Source of the DNA: Yamagishiella unicocca
Lineage: Eukaryota > Chlorophyta > Chlorophyceae > Chlamydomonadales > Volvocaceae
Length of the DNA stretch: 64,000 bases
Reading direction: 5' to 3'
NCBI GenBank assembly: GCA_003116995.1
Contig: BDSL01000133.1
Span: forward strand, 124,001 to 188,000
The notes under the pieces are model-generated. The model was not told the origin of the DNA. It saw only the letters and a list, made by a program, of their open reading frames with translations, and searched no databases. Both the position numbers and the translations under genes were made by a program. Shown in pieces: positions 38,201-53,200 of this stretch (the first letter of the stretch is position 1; every line of letters begins with the position of its first letter).

Positions 38201-41200
38201 CCACATATGTTACTGCGCATATGGCAGGACGGAGTGGTGGTGGTATTGCTGGTCAGAAGGTTGCAGAGGGTAGTACATGGAGTGTTGCCGGGTGCCGGTT
38301 TGAGGACAACCAGGCAATGATGGATCCAAGAATAACCGCCACAAGCCCTTTGGCAAAATCCGACCAAGCCGGGGGGGGTGAGCAACACATCGGGCGTATT
38401 GTTGTCAAATATAAGGTTTGGATGTAAGCAATCTTCCTTTTCGTACATCATTCTTTGGGTTCAATTTTTGAACTATTCAATTTCGAGTCGTGCATACACG
38501 AAATAAATCTTGGATAAAATTTTCTCCTTTCCTATTAAAAAAGCTTGTTCGTGGCAAGATATGGCATGCGTGTAGAGCTTTATTAACTTTCATTTGCCGA
38601 CCGCATTTATCCGTCCAGCGACTTAGAACTTAAATAGAAAACAGAAGTAATCACCTGCGTTGCCCTTACAGGTGGAATGTACGTCGAAAACACCAAGGCA
38701 CTAAACGTCGACTTTTCGGAATTCATTCACAATAGGGTAGGTGCGTGAATGCCGTGCAAAGAAGGATTGCCATGTATGCGGCTGAATGCATGTGTACCTA
38801 CACGTTCGTTCACGCGTGAATGTGTACGCCAAGCTGCCGTCCGTCCTTCGCATACCTACGCTTATTATTACTTATCAGCATGGCTGTATATTTCGTTTGT
38901 TATTCGTATCATATGCCCCTTTTCCAGTAACAAGTATCACAAAGGAAAACGCTCGATCGGTAGCTAGCATGTACATTGCTTGGGATGGAAAAGCGCACAT
39001 ACCGTTGTGTCAGTTGAAGAATGTCGAGCCACCTCGCTCCTCCTAGACCGACCTACCAGCAGTCGGTGGCCATTGACACCAGGGCGGGGACACCTTACCT
39101 TGGCTCATTTCGAGTCGAACAAGCTAAGTACCCATCCATGACGTTGAAATTCTGCGACATGGCAGATAGATAGATAGAGGCGTGGTCATTGTCACGCCTC
39201 TATCTATTGTCACGCGTTATTTAATTCCTACTACGCAAACTTGAATTCTGCTTCCTGCAGGTGCTGCGCCATGCCGGTGGTGCTCTGCGTGTCGTGGATG
39301 GGGGCGGGATTATGAGTTTTGTATCCCTCTCATCATCACGCTTCAGCAGCAATAGTGCAATAGTGGGTGGTGCTGTAGCAGCATCAAGGTGAGGTACTAA
39401 GGATGAGTTGGCCGATGGGTGGCCGATCGATGGGAAGCCGATAGGAGGTCATTGGTGATGACATACATATGGATATGCCTGTGGTGCGGGCATATAGGGG
39501 CGGAGTCCGCCCCTCAGTTCCCCACCCCCTTAATACACGCCAGGCTCCGGCCGGCGTAATATTATTATTATGGATATCCCAATGTACATAAGTACCTTTT
39601 CTACACACAACACGGCAGTGCCTAGCCAACAGCATCATCATGCATACCAACTCTTGTCTGTCTGTTGTGAGTTTTGCCTAGCTACAGGTTTTTGAAAGGA
39701 ATCAAAACCTCTGGAATGGGATCAGCAACAATATTACGGCCCTGCGTGGTGGTGGGCCGCTTTTCGGTTTATTCCATCATAGATACGATTTCACACCCCA
39801 ATAATGCGCTTTGCCGTACGCACCTCGATACTTCGGCGCATTATTACTTGCAAGGTCCTTATTTAGATTGTGCTGCGCACAAAGTTTATTTATATGTCTT
39901 AGTTGCACTGGTTCTTGCATGCTGTTCACCTCATTTTTACGTTACTGAATAGCACGCATGTTACATGCATGATCGATTATTGCCCGGTCGTCGCATTTGT
40001 TCGCTCTGGTGTGGCCCCTTGCAATTGCCACCGGTCTGGTGACTAACCCTCGCTATCACCCTCATGTCTACACAAGCTAATTCATTATAAGAGTACAGTA
40101 TTCGCTCAAAGATGTACTGTCATCGTGCTGTGGCTGTGGGTAGACGTTAATGATGCAGCAAAATAGTAGATCTGCTTGCCTTAACCAGCAGCGGACATGG
40201 ATACGTGTCTCATGCTTCAAATGTCCCCTGCCTAGCTAATCGCTTTGGTGTATAAATGTAAGCGACCCCCTCCACCCTTTCTACAGTAATACCATACTGT
40301 AATGTGTTTATAGGTAGGGATAATTATCGCTCAACCGCATATATGTTTTTTCTTGGCTGCTTGTGCCCCCAGGGACCGGCTTCGTTCCTTGTCGCTCGCC
40401 ATAACGATTTTGGTGACGTTCATTATCATACCGACAGGTTCACATTCACGTAAGCTAAACACTAACCACTTATGTCTACCATAAATACCTTGTCTCAGGG
40501 TATCGAAGGTCGTAACGTTTGGATGCCAATTTGAAGGCAACAGTGTGACGGACCCATGGGTCTGGCCAAAGACATCACCCGTCCTGGGAGCAGACGACGA
40601 GACACTTCATGTACCTTTGGATGAGCTAGATCCCGGGTTCGGCGGGGCTATATATGTCAGCAGCTCGGAGCTCGTCTTGGAGGACACTGCCAATTTTACT
40701 GGAAACAAGGCAGTCATCGGTGAGCTGCTTACAGCTAAAACTCTTCATTCCTTACGTACCCCCAAACCGTAAAACTCTAAAACTCGCATTCCCCAAAACA
40801 TGATACATATAAAACTCTGGAATTGACCACCTGAATTCGCTTTTGTCCCTTCATCCACCTAAACAGGTGGCGCCATCTATTTGCTGTCTAGCCCACACTT
40901 TATTATCAGAAGCGTGGAAACTATGTCACCATACTTCAGTTATTACTTGACTCCCGGGGAACTCAAGCATGGCAACATCGACGTACTCTTCTATCGCATT
41001 CTCTTTGCAAACAACACCGCCTTACTGGGAGGAGGTGTATTTGCGCGTGATGTCCACAATGTATCTTTCACCTCCAGCTTGGCCCAGCTAAAAGTTGAAT
41101 TTGGGCCCCTTAACAACTCCAAAATAGCCAGTGGGTATGTGGTTTACGATATAACAATCTATTGGTAAGTTGCTACATACGTCAGTTTGAGCAAGGCTTG

Positions 41201-44200
41201 AATATTCATTTCATTAACTGTCCACATAGTTCCCTAATGGACATTGGTATCCATTTAGCCTTCTGCGCCTAAAATAAAGCTCCTTTGAATGGAGGTCTGT
41301 TTTGCGGAAAACACAGGCCTGATGACCAGATGACCAGATACATCACTCCAGAGTCAGTATCCCTTCTTGACCAGCCTGGTATATTATTTTATAACAACAC
41401 TGCCAGCGGTGGGGGCGGTGCATACTTGGACGCCAATTACAAGGTCTGTGTTTTTGTTGGTTCATCCTCGTGCGAAACGTAATGCATGCGTGACCTTCCT
41501 AGCTAGAGGTAGGCGATACATGAACTCCACCAATAATACATAGTTTCTGGTCCATTCGTGCGTACAGGTTGCCATATATGGTACCCGCTTCCTTGCCAAC
41601 ACCGCACGATCCCCAACACGTGGCAATGGCAATGCAAAAACTGCTGGGAATGAGGTATCTGCTAGCCAACCATGTCTGGGGGGCAGTGGAGGTGCCGCAT
41701 GTATTATAGGCAAATCAGGCAGCACTATTAAGGTGAGTGTCTTAGATTGCCAAAAAATCTGTATTCCAAAAAATCTGTATTATCACTGTATTGATTGGGT
41801 CTTCAGCATGTCATTTCGGGGCTGCTATTTGCTTGCTTGTATCCATGCACACCTCAGTGCCGAACGAAGTTGCGTGCTACCATGTGAACTGCTGGCCACT
41901 CCATGGTATGTATGTGCATGCCCTTGGCATATATAAGGATTGTTTGCATTACTGATTACTGTACTTGTTCCATCACGCGCCAATTTTTCGCAATCAGGGC
42001 ATCATCCCTTTGCACTATTCATATTGCGCGCAGAGCACGTCAGGCACATTCAGACCTTGTACCCCGTTGTTTGTAAGCTTTCTTCATCATACCAAAACGC
42101 CTAATTTTGCGGTATGAGCGGTGGCTCAGCATCTATCTAAAAGCATGATCCGCACCTTGTTATATATATATCAGCGCATGTGTGCTTGATATTACGCGAG
42201 ACAAATTTTATTTAAATGAACATGATTATGTTCAAGTGCCAAAGCGAGTGTAAAAAAAAGAAAAAAAATGCCTAGATAGCTTTATGGACATACGTATTGT
42301 TTGCATTGGCACCAATCAAATGTTGCCACTGGTTTCGGATGATCATGCATCGTGTGTTCGTACAATTGACAACCCATGCTTAGTAGTCATAATACATCTA
42401 GATAGTCTGTCTTACATATTTTGCTGCTATGGTACCCGTACCTTGATATCAATGACTAGAGACACGCACTTGCATTCCAATCTGCTCACCCACACGCAGA
42501 TTGGGACTTCAGATATACTTTCTAATCAAGCAGAGCTAAACGGTGGTGGTCTTTATGTAGCTGAGGGGCGAGGATGTTTCCCTCAAGCAGGTTGCTACAG
42601 TGTGCAACTGCTCCAAGTGAACATCTCAGGTGTGTGCCATTACTACGCCCCATGCGAGTGAAACTGGACATGCTGCCACGCAAGTACGTAAGGCCTGTGT
42701 CTGCCCTTCTGCCGTGCTACCGGACAATATATACATATCTGGAGCAAGTTGTTCGGCTGCACAGTTTGAGCTGCTGAGATTATGCAATTATTTAAGTGAT
42801 CTGTTATCATTGTTTGAAAATCTTTTTCAATTAGCCCCTGTTAACTGAAATAACGTGGGTCATGCCCCAAATATTACCTACGTTATTTCTTTTTTTCCCA
42901 AACGCCTTGCTGGATTTCCCAAACGCCTTACTGGACAGAAAGGATCATTCCATGCTTCTTATTGCTTGGTGCATGCTTCAGGTAACATCGCCAGCAATGG
43001 AAGTGGTGGTGGCATCTTTTGGATGCACGAGGGAATTGCGCACATTCACAGCTGCTATGCCGACTACACGCGTATCCTGTCGACTGCCAGTAGTAATAAT
43101 GTCAGTAGCTTTGATGGATCAATCCTTCCCCAGCCTTACAACGATCAGCAGGCTGTTAACGTTACCCTGTTAGTGCCCCGCCGAAAGTCACCATCCATAT
43201 GGTATGGACAGCTCGGCAGGAAACAACAGGCGGAGCTGCTAAAGGAATGGGGAGGTCCAATAGACGCAGCTGCAACTGGAATATATATTTCAAACAACTC
43301 ACTCGTGTGGACAACTGCGTTAGCAGCGGCCTCATTACCGTTCGGAGTAATTTCGACCGACGGGAATTCCATCCCATTGATCGTTAATGACACCGCCTGG
43401 TATGGGCTGCCGTACCACCAGCTGCCATGCGCGGATTGGAATCACAACACTGCAGCTAGTGGCGGTGATATCGGAAGCACGCCGTACTTCCTTTTGGTAT
43501 GTGATATGCATGTTTCGATGTGTGCAATATGCTTAATTGCTTGGTTATTACACATGTTTTATTGTTCGTTGCCATGGTGGAGAAAATATGGTTTTATTAT
43601 GCCCGCAGGTGCAAGCGAATGAAGACTTCTACAGTTCCAATACCGAACTGGAACTGCCCGTGACCGTTCATGACTGGTTTGGAAATAATTGTACTGGAGG
43701 TAGTAATGCACAGCCTATTGTCATTGTGCAAGCAGACTCATCAAAGGTGGGTGTGGCTTATTAGGCGCCTTAACCTCTGGATGAGGTGGGCATGTGTAGG
43801 CGTTTTAACATTTATTTAATACAATGTGCCATAAGTTCATCCACAATTTGTTGACCATGTCACAGCAGATAAGAAGCAATTTGTTGCACACTGCGGTGGT
43901 AAATGAAGGATAAGCATGTAGTGTGTTAAAGAAAAACATTACATGCCAAGTAAGGCGAGTGAACTGGAAAACGGGTCATCCTGTCATTGACATCATGTCC
44001 ATCATCCAACGCCGAGAGCGAGTGATGGCAAAATGATGTTATCCTATGCTTCCGGGCAGAGATAGGTCACAGGGACGGAACGTTAGCAGAATGAACGTTC
44101 AAGGTCGTCAGCCATCCAGGACATCGCTTGCATTATCGCCGAGAACATAAAAATGTTTAAAGTGCTTTTACACTCTGACTGCCTGCAGGTGTCAGGAGTA

Positions 44201-47200
44201 ACCAGCGCAATGTCATATAACGGCACTGCACTGTTCACCAGTCTCAGATTACGTGGGAGTGAAGGGCATCACAACATTACATTCAATGGGAGGGTTAGCA
44301 ATCCTGACCGCCACCTGCTGTCAGATCAGGTGGGTCACATGCATGTACACCCTTGCTACTAGGATCAGCGTCCATGCAGAGCAACACTTCAATTTAGTAT
44401 GCTTCTGTTGTTGTATGTGTCCTGGGCACTACGAGGATGGTTCGAGAATGGACATCCACTTGCAAGTCCTTTTCTGAAAGGCGTAATACAACATCTATCT
44501 GTGATCTCGGACCATCGATAAAACAACAGCAGTCCTTCACTCTGTTGGTTGTTTGAGCAGATATTAGATAGCTGGATGAGCACAGTGCCGGCTCTTGCTT
44601 GCTTAGTTTTCGTATTATACATAACAGCCTCCCTAGCTGGATGAAAGGTCAGCGCTTTTATGTCAGACTTGACGTATGCAATAATATATGTAGCGCGCGT
44701 GCACCTTCAATTTGAGATGGATGCACATATACGTACACACACATACATCCGTACCAAGTGTCCATTTAATTCATGCACACGCATTTGACAACGAAGTTTT
44801 TATGTCCATACGTTCCTACCATTCCATTCGTTTATTTAGCCATCGCTCGTCATGCATTGATACTATCCTTTTCTTGAACATATGTCGTCAGGTTAAAGTG
44901 TATGTTCGGCCATGCGGCCTGAATGAGTTTATGACACCTGGCAGTAAGGATGAGTGCGTCAAGTGCAAGCCGGGATCTTATAACCTGGACATGGCAGCAG
45001 TAAGTAGTAAATCCAACGAATTATTGTCGAAAATAATTATTGCTTGCATACGGAACGCTGCAAAGGTGTAACAGCCACTTAGCAGTGATGTCCGGCGGCA
45101 ACCGCTGGCTCGAGCAATCATGCTCTCGTCCCAACCTAGGCGGTCACGCTAGGGTATCGACCTACTAACAGTGTAGCGTCGTGTTATCATCAGATACTGG
45201 ATGGTGTGTGTGTCGTCGCACATACACAGCAGTGCTCTTCGTTGAGGATCCGCCGAGGGGCTAGAGTGCGAGCATGCGTGTGCATCAACCCGCACGCAGT
45301 GCTAGCTGCTACAACAGGGGCAGACTGCACTGCGGCATACAGCAGGCAAAACTTGAAGCTGCAAAGTGATGATGTCTTATAAACCATGTCGTTAATAATG
45401 CACGTATCCAACCACGCATGATACTTGCATTAGGTAGGGAAACGTACCCATACCCTCGCTGTATACATGTATGTACAACTACAAGAGATCTTCTCCTACA
45501 GTAAATCAGATCTACTCCATGCATTTCGTTGCAGGACTCGTGTCCGGCTTGTCCTGTCAATGCTGATTGCAATTACCCAGGAGATGGTGCTGGCTTCCTG
45601 GTTCCAAAAGATGGTGCTTGGCACAATAACTTCTTCAGCAGTCAGGTATGTTGAGACTCGCACGTATATATTGTCGTTTTTCTTTACATTTCATATACAT
45701 TGCTTATGGCCCGGCATCGCTTCCACTTGTTATTATGATGAGCGAATTATTACTTATTGGTGGAGGCAAGGTGAAAACCTATCAACACCTATCTACCTGC
45801 TGGGGAAAAAGGAGACAAGGGGTGTCGACTTCCTTGAAGTCGGAAAAGGGGCCGGCGGGGCCCCCCTAAATTTGTATGGGCCGGTTGCTTGTCATAAGGA
45901 CTATATGCCTCAAATAGGCGTGCGACGGTCGGCACAGCCAAGAGTATGGGGTGTATGACTTGAACAGGCTTACGACGGTTGACACAGCCGAGAGCCGACG
46001 CCCCTTGTCGTGAACAAGGGTGGCACGACTCCGCAAAGGCCAACCCGCATACCATGCATGCCGTGGATGGGAAGCAGCAGGCAGACGGTTGTGATTGGAC
46101 GGGCATGGAAATCATCTGCGAAGTGCTGGCTGACAGAGCTGAGGGCCCCACGGTAGACATGCATAATCGTCATTGCCACCTTTGAGTGCGTCTCCTCGCA
46201 GGTCCTGATTACTCAACGTTGCCGACATACCAAAACATTGTGCGTGAGGCTTGTGCGTGCCAATCATCGCCAAAGTGCCGGCTGTGCCAGCCGATTCAAT
46301 GGAGACCATGAATTTCGTTCGTTCTCGCTCAAATGATTTTTGGTTTGCCAACATAAAGTTGGGGTGTACTAGAGGATGCATAAGGCTACTGCTATCTGGT
46401 TACAGTTGGGCGCTCTATAATGTTTGCAATGTTACCCACGCACACACTCACGCACACACGCATGGACATGCATGGGCAATCCTACAGGGCGGGGCACCCG
46501 AGGAGCTTCACGCTGGGGCCCTGCCCAAAAAGTAAAATGCAAAACGAATCATTGTAAAATGAGATAAGTGCATGTTTATCTCCTTTTAACCCAACACACG
46601 TTGTGCGTGCAGGTCATCAAATGCCCCAACGTGGACGCCTGTACAAGGGATAATCGGAAAACGGTCCTTGGGCAAATGCAGATCCAGATTTGGCAGGTAC
46701 ATTGCTTCGGTGTGGAATGTGGAATGTTGCCGGCATCCAACTATTTATTGTATGTTACGCTTGCTTGCAGATAGCTCGCTTATTGCAGATGTCCAGCAGC
46801 CAAGCAGTGGGAGGACATGGTGGTGAAACCCTTGTATCCGATGTGCTTGGTCCAATACTAACAAGTGGACGGAAAATCCTGCAAGGAACGGAGCCCAGTA
46901 ATGATACATATAAGAACATGCACTTATTACAACTTCTTAATGCAACACGTCCACTAATGTAAGTTATGTGTATACCAGCCCTGTCAGTAGAAATGTAGAA
47001 ATGAACCTACCCAACCAATATATGCTCGATTCGACCTTGCCTATACACAGTGCTTAGCCAATAATGTACGGATCTGATTACATACCAACGTTGTCTTCAG
47101 GCGAGAATACATGTCTAGCCAATGCGCAATAGGGTACCAAGGCATACTCTGTGGCGAGTGTGCACCTGACTATGGCTGGGTTGATGTAGCCACCTGCACC

Positions 47201-50200
47201 AAATGTCCACCAAAGGTAGGAATGGAATTGTGATTTTTTGATTGGTTATTAAGCTGTAAATAAGCCCACATATGCAGGTAGAAGTATCGCACCGCATCTG
47301 AACATGGAAGAGCATAACCTGCCGTGTGCTAACTTATATTTGTACATACATACCTTACTTATATGCAGTGTGAAGTGTCGTGGTAGGCATACATTAATGT
47401 TGCTGCAAGATTTCATGTGTGCACAACATATAATTTTGATATAAATGGTTAACCCACACCTGTCCACGAACGTAACTACATCATTTTATGTATGCACTAC
47501 TGAATGTGTTGTACGCCTACCCCACGGCACCTGAATTTTTGTAATGCATTTGTTTGTGCAGGGCCTTAATGGATTATACTATGCTTTGGCAACTGTCCTA
47601 ACACTGCTTTCACTGGCGCTCACTATTCATGCGACTCTGCGGGTTCAGAACGTCAAACCTGCCAGAGGTAGTATGGAATCTGTGCAACATGCTGAAGGCA
47701 GCAACGGCGCAGAAATAAACATTAATGGATGCAGCACTACTGGCGCTGACGGCAATGCAGATCCCCATATGTCGCTGGGCCGGTTTCCAGCAGACAGCTT
47801 ATTAGTAAAGGAGAGTAGTCTAGCGTTCGCGGAGTCTAGGGAGGTTGTACTTGTCTTGGCGCCAGAAGAACCAAATAAGTCAGCTCGTGGTAATAAAGAG
47901 GAAGAATTTGGTGTGCCATCATCGCCCCCTGCTAAAGTTACGCTGTCGTTAGGCAACTCATCGTTACCACAGACCCTTTCTGCCCAGCACCGCCAGTATG
48001 ATATGGGCCCATCGCCATTTGCAATTGCTGGGAGAGTCGACCAAGGTGGCAATGAGGGTGATGACCAGCCTGGAGGAGAAAAACATGACCTGCAGTCGAA
48101 AGCGCACCTGGCCAGTGTCATCCGTATCCTGATTACATATCTACAGGTCAGTTATGAGTGCCCATAGGGATGCATGTTAACGCCACTGACCATAAATAAG
48201 CGTTATATGATAGCCAGATCACTGTCTTCTGTACAGTATGTCCCCAGGTGTGAGTTTGCAGGTTACCACAAAACGTATATCCAATGCCTGCTGTATACTC
48301 GTCGAACATAGAACTAATAAGCGGCGTTGATTACTTTCTGTTGAGTGCCACCTACCGCCGGTCGTTTTTGTATCATTAGCTTATGTTCCTCCTGACACCC
48401 TCATGACTTCGCGTGACCCTTTTGCATTTGCCGAAACCTACATACCTGGTGTTACCTTCCTCACCTATGACGCACAGTGGATGGCAGCAGGGCACACTTT
48501 GTGGCATATTCCTTACCATTGCAGCACTGTCGACAGCGGAATTTGGAAGGGCGTGCTCGCGCTCCTTTTCCTAATTATTTGCATAAGCAGCAGCGCATAC
48601 GACGTGAACATGTCAAAGCGCCAATCATGACAAAACAAAGTTTCATTCAGTAGGAAATATGCAGACGACGCCATTTGTCTTACTTCATAGGGCGGGAGCT
48701 ATTATAACTACTTGCTTGTGCACTATTCCTTGTTTTTCAGTAATCCATAGATACCAAGCCCCATGTGTGTTGTTAAATAAATGAGAGGCATTGTTGAGTT
48801 CCATCCTGGCATAAATGTGGCTACGTACGTAATAACGCTGGCCTGTATTAACTATACCCTAGTGACAATACCACTGATGGACGGATGCATACTCTTCAGG
48901 TTATGAAGTAGCATATTTACGATCATATTCACTCACAAAATGGAGATAACAAAGCTTACGTCCATAACATACAGTACTCATAAATTACAGTAGTACATCC
49001 TTTGTATGTCCTAACCTCCTTCTATTAGGTCCTGGCTTTGCTGGGTGCGATCCAATTCGATCTCCCAAGCGTCATGGAAGTATTTTATGGCATCTGCAAC
49101 CAGGCCACGAGCTATCCTGGTAAGCCTAAATCATCTTGCGAAATGGGGCAGTGATCTGCCGTGGTGCAACGAATAATGAGGCAGCGTTCTGTATTGCCAA
49201 AGTGAAAGATAGAGCGATATACGTAAACCGTTCCTGTGATAGTATCTGATGATTGCTAATTCCCTGAGAGGCCAATAGAATACGTGTGTTAAATGGGACA
49301 TCCCTTTGGTTGCAGGCACCCTTGTGTCTCTGGACTGCTCGCTCCCGCCGAACCTGTCGATTTCACATGCTGCCACGCGTGTTCTGATCACCGTCCTGGC
49401 ACCACTCTACACCTTCATTGGTGCCATCCTTTCGTTTTTGATCTTGGATACTCTAGGCTATTATATCACACGGTAAGAGTGAACCATCAGAAGCAGCCCC
49501 GCCGATAACCTAGGTACATGTATACATTTGCTCATATGCTTCGTTGTTTATTATGATTTATTTGTAGGTCCCAAGGTATAATCCTGTCCGTCACCGCCAG
49601 TAGCCATGTTTTTGCCAACTTACGACGACAGCTTTTGGTCACATTCAGTACAATTATATTTTTCTTCTACCCAGCTGTATCCTGGACACTAATGTCGATC
49701 TTTGATTGTTTGGAAATTAAAACAGTTCAATCCCTGATTCCATTGGAGGTAAGATTGGAGGTAGATAGGCGTATCCTATGGATGCCATTGATGTTTCCCA
49801 CCGCAACCTTACTTGTACTTACTCCCTTACCTTGGCTGTTTATCGATTGTAATAGCATACACATGGGTCGACCCCTAACAAGCCGTCATAGGTATCTAAC
49901 ACGACTGTTATTTATTTGCAACAGGACGCCCATGACCAACAACCAAAACGGATTTGGAAACAAGACTTCGGAACAGTGTGTTATCAAGGACCTCACCTAG
50001 CGCTGGTGCTGGGACTAGGCATTCCTGGTCTCCTCATCTTTGGCATTGGTAGGGTGAATTGTCGTCAAACCCAGAGCACTGCAAAAACCCATACTGTAGA
50101 GGAAAGGTTCTCTGTTTGAATATGGATGGGTTAGTTAATGTAACTTTTACTGCTGCTGATGAACTAACTTATCATTGTCGGTTTTCAGGCTGGCCCATAC

Positions 50201-53200
50201 TGAGTGCCATAATCATGGTATGGAAACTACGCATGGTAACTGAAAATGTCACAGACAATCAATACACGATGATTGGAGATGTTGAAGTCGCCGACTACAA
50301 ACCCAAGTAAGGATGGACACGTGCAGGAGATTTTAGCGTCTCAACTCAGGATGTGGACAGTAGTGGAAAAACTCTGCGTGAATGCCTACCAGAAGTATAT
50401 GATAAATGGAAGCTATGCATGCATGACCAAACATCATCATGACTCCCCGCATCAATTAGCTTTCATCATGTCTGATTGCTATCTGTATTATCTGTATTAT
50501 GTTTATGCCGACTCCTTGCTTTAGACCCATGATTCGGTCATTCATTACCCTATCCACAGGTGGATATGGTGGGAAAGCTTGATCTTACTGAGGCAGCTTA
50601 CCATTGCAGCAGTGATTACATTTGTCGGCGCCAGGACGTCACCTTGCATCCAACTGTTGGTCATCCTATTCATTTTAGTGGCTGCAGTGGTAAGTAAAAG
50701 CACATGTATATAGTGGATTGCCGCCAGCTAGGTAGGTATCCGTAAACACATCCACTGTTGTTTCATTACTTCAGCTAGCTGGCGCTTTTGACATATAGGA
50801 GTGTCATTCCATCATCGAATATAATAATACCTCTCCATCCTGACATACTGCAGCTGGTAAGGCACTGATTACGTAGCTAGCCCATGTTTGTTTTCCCCTT
50901 CCAACACATACAGGTGGCTGAGAGGGTTGCTAAGCCTTATCGCAGCAGATACGTTGGCCTACTTGCAATGGCGTCAATGTATGTGCTTATCATTACCGTT
51001 TACCTATTGCTCTTCCTCACCCAAATGTAAGTAAGCAGATAACCACTTGTTTGTATTCGTTATATATATGTACAACGTAATGATGAAGGGAGACGTAATG
51101 ATGAACGGGTCTCCATTACGTAGTGCTATATATAGGTTCGTTAAGAGTCATGCATGGTAGGCGGGTTGGAAACAGGTAGGGAGCCAGCGCCATTACCCCC
51201 AATAATGTGCCAGAATGTGCACCACGCAGCCATCATGCGATGTTGCTTGGTGTGGAAAAGATTTCATCGCCAGCTGGTGCAGGCATTCATTGTGCAGATC
51301 GCTGTCCCCCCTCATAATTGCTAAGGTTTGCCATTATTGCTCCTGTACAATTATAGAGATGTAGATGCTCAAGCTCCTCGTATATTTGTGTCAATTTTGG
51401 TTGTGGTCATCAACACCGCCACACTCCTTGGATTTCTCTGGCACATTGTCACGGTGAGCGTTTTCAAGCTGGTGACGCAGATATCGCGAGGCGTTGCGGG
51501 CTGCACTGCCTGCATTATGCGCGGCTGACATGCATGTATATATAAAGCGATGCATGTAGATGTAAAGTGTGTCCATGTGTTCGTTATTAAGGCGGCAGGA
51601 ATTTGAAAACCAGCAGGAATCTGCTGGTGTATGTCACAATTGATCTGGCCTACCTCAGGTCTTCTAGATGTTGCTTCTTCTGAACCCTAAGTGAACTAAC
51701 TTGAGTCGTGGCATGAATGTCTGACATTGTTGCACGCAGACGTACTGGTATGGTTTGCTGGTGTCAGCCGGCCTGGACACACTCGACCCCAAGGCTCGTC
51801 GTGCATTAACGTTTGCACAGGTGAGATCAATGCTGCCACAGGTACGATAGTGGACGGTCGTCAGAGCGGATGTTGATTGGGACGGCGTAGATCTATCTGC
51901 ACAGTGTTTGCTGTGGACTTTCCTCCTAACCTTCTAGGTGTAGGCCTCATCGCAACTGGTAGCAGCCGGGTGCAAATCGTGTAACTACCTTGCCCTTGCT
52001 GCTGACATTCCACACTGGCATTCCCTAAAGTAGCACTGGAGACATGCATCTCACAGTCTCTCTACATAAGCGTTGGGCACTAGAGTGCAATATGGATAAA
52101 GATGTGCCAGCTCGCTCATTTCAGTTTGATTTCACTTCATACCTCACAAAGACCTTTTCGTTTGTCTCAATAAGTATAACGCTTTCTTTTTCAATAATGT
52201 GACTTATTACCACAACATACACGCATACCACAGTAGCTATGAAATAGCAGCTATGTGTTCCGTTTTACACCTTCCTTAATGTCATGAAATGCATGGCTGT
52301 AATCCCACAGGCGAGAAATATTATCCTTTTCCGTACGAAGTCAGGCGCAAGTGGAGCATCTACAAGCCGTGGACTTGGTGCTGCAGTGGAACGGTTAGTA
52401 GCTTTCTTCACACACACCCGCTGTAGTATTATTGTTATTACTGTACAGCAGTGGGTTCCAGCAATCATTTTTAATTAAACCTACAGTAATCGGACAAGTT
52501 AGGTTCAAGTTCAACATAAATAATTTCCTTACTAGCTTTTACATCCTATATATCAGCAAGTCACTTAATTTTACTTGTGTATGTAACTGTGCAAAACTAA
52601 ACCACAAACTAACGGTAGACATATGTTTGTGGAAATTACTGAGAAGAACATTGCTTGCATAGCATACCCACTTTCAAGACGCAAAGCTAGGTAGATTTGA
52701 TAGGCGCTGCCTACAAGTAAGAAACCCAGGGGCTCCACCATCTCGAATATACAGCAGCCAATACTTATAATAAGCATAAAAGGACCCCTCAATGCAAGTT
52801 CTTAAAAGGAGACGTGCGAACAAGCAACGTCTTTGTCCAGCTGAGTCAGTTAATAAACTCCGAGGAAAAAATAAAGAAGCAACCGTGTGCGTGTAATTAT
52901 GTTATCAACAGTTCTTACATATATAAACAACGCCCATTTATAGGTACCAGTAGATAAGTCATCAGGTTTTATTGATACCTACTTGAAAACATGAAATTAT
53001 TAGGGTCTGCAAGGGCACAGGTTCCACTTGCAGCCTGTAGCGTTACACTAGCCTCACTACAAGTAAGCGAGCGAGCGCCATCTATCTAACTGTTGTGTGC
53101 GTGGCGCTGCGTGTATTATCGGACACAACCTATGGTCGCTTCTCTGGGTGCCACAATACACGGCACTATCATACAATAGTCACATATAACCCGATGGATC

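Larger units (their letters stand above)
24335..43496 (+). other. Giant gene: Pmp-like beta-helix exons
   Basis: Exons: 24335-24626, 27252-27341, 28308-28354, 28776-28905, 29809-30074, 30644-30842, 31268-31431, 31819-31852, 33415-33522, 33697-33772, 34391-34576, 34830-34959, 35263-35376, 35613-35740, 35851-35949, 36008-36131 (donor unsure), 37699-37838, 38228-38377, 38672-38736, 39261-39388, 39688-39751 (donor one of three GTG), 40373-40437, 40499-40719, 40867-41134, 41317-41443, 41568-41732, 42500-42629, 42982-43496. Motifs recur: GNDISGGGLLLQ, CLFTNNTSPSGGGA, SFINNQANFADGGALW, FANNTALLGGGVF, LFYNNTASGGGGAYL, SNGSGGGIFW. This FxNN...GG[AG] pattern defines chlamydial Pmp-type repeats. Many introns are phase 1 and fall right after the NNxxG turn. 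Confidence 0.78.
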
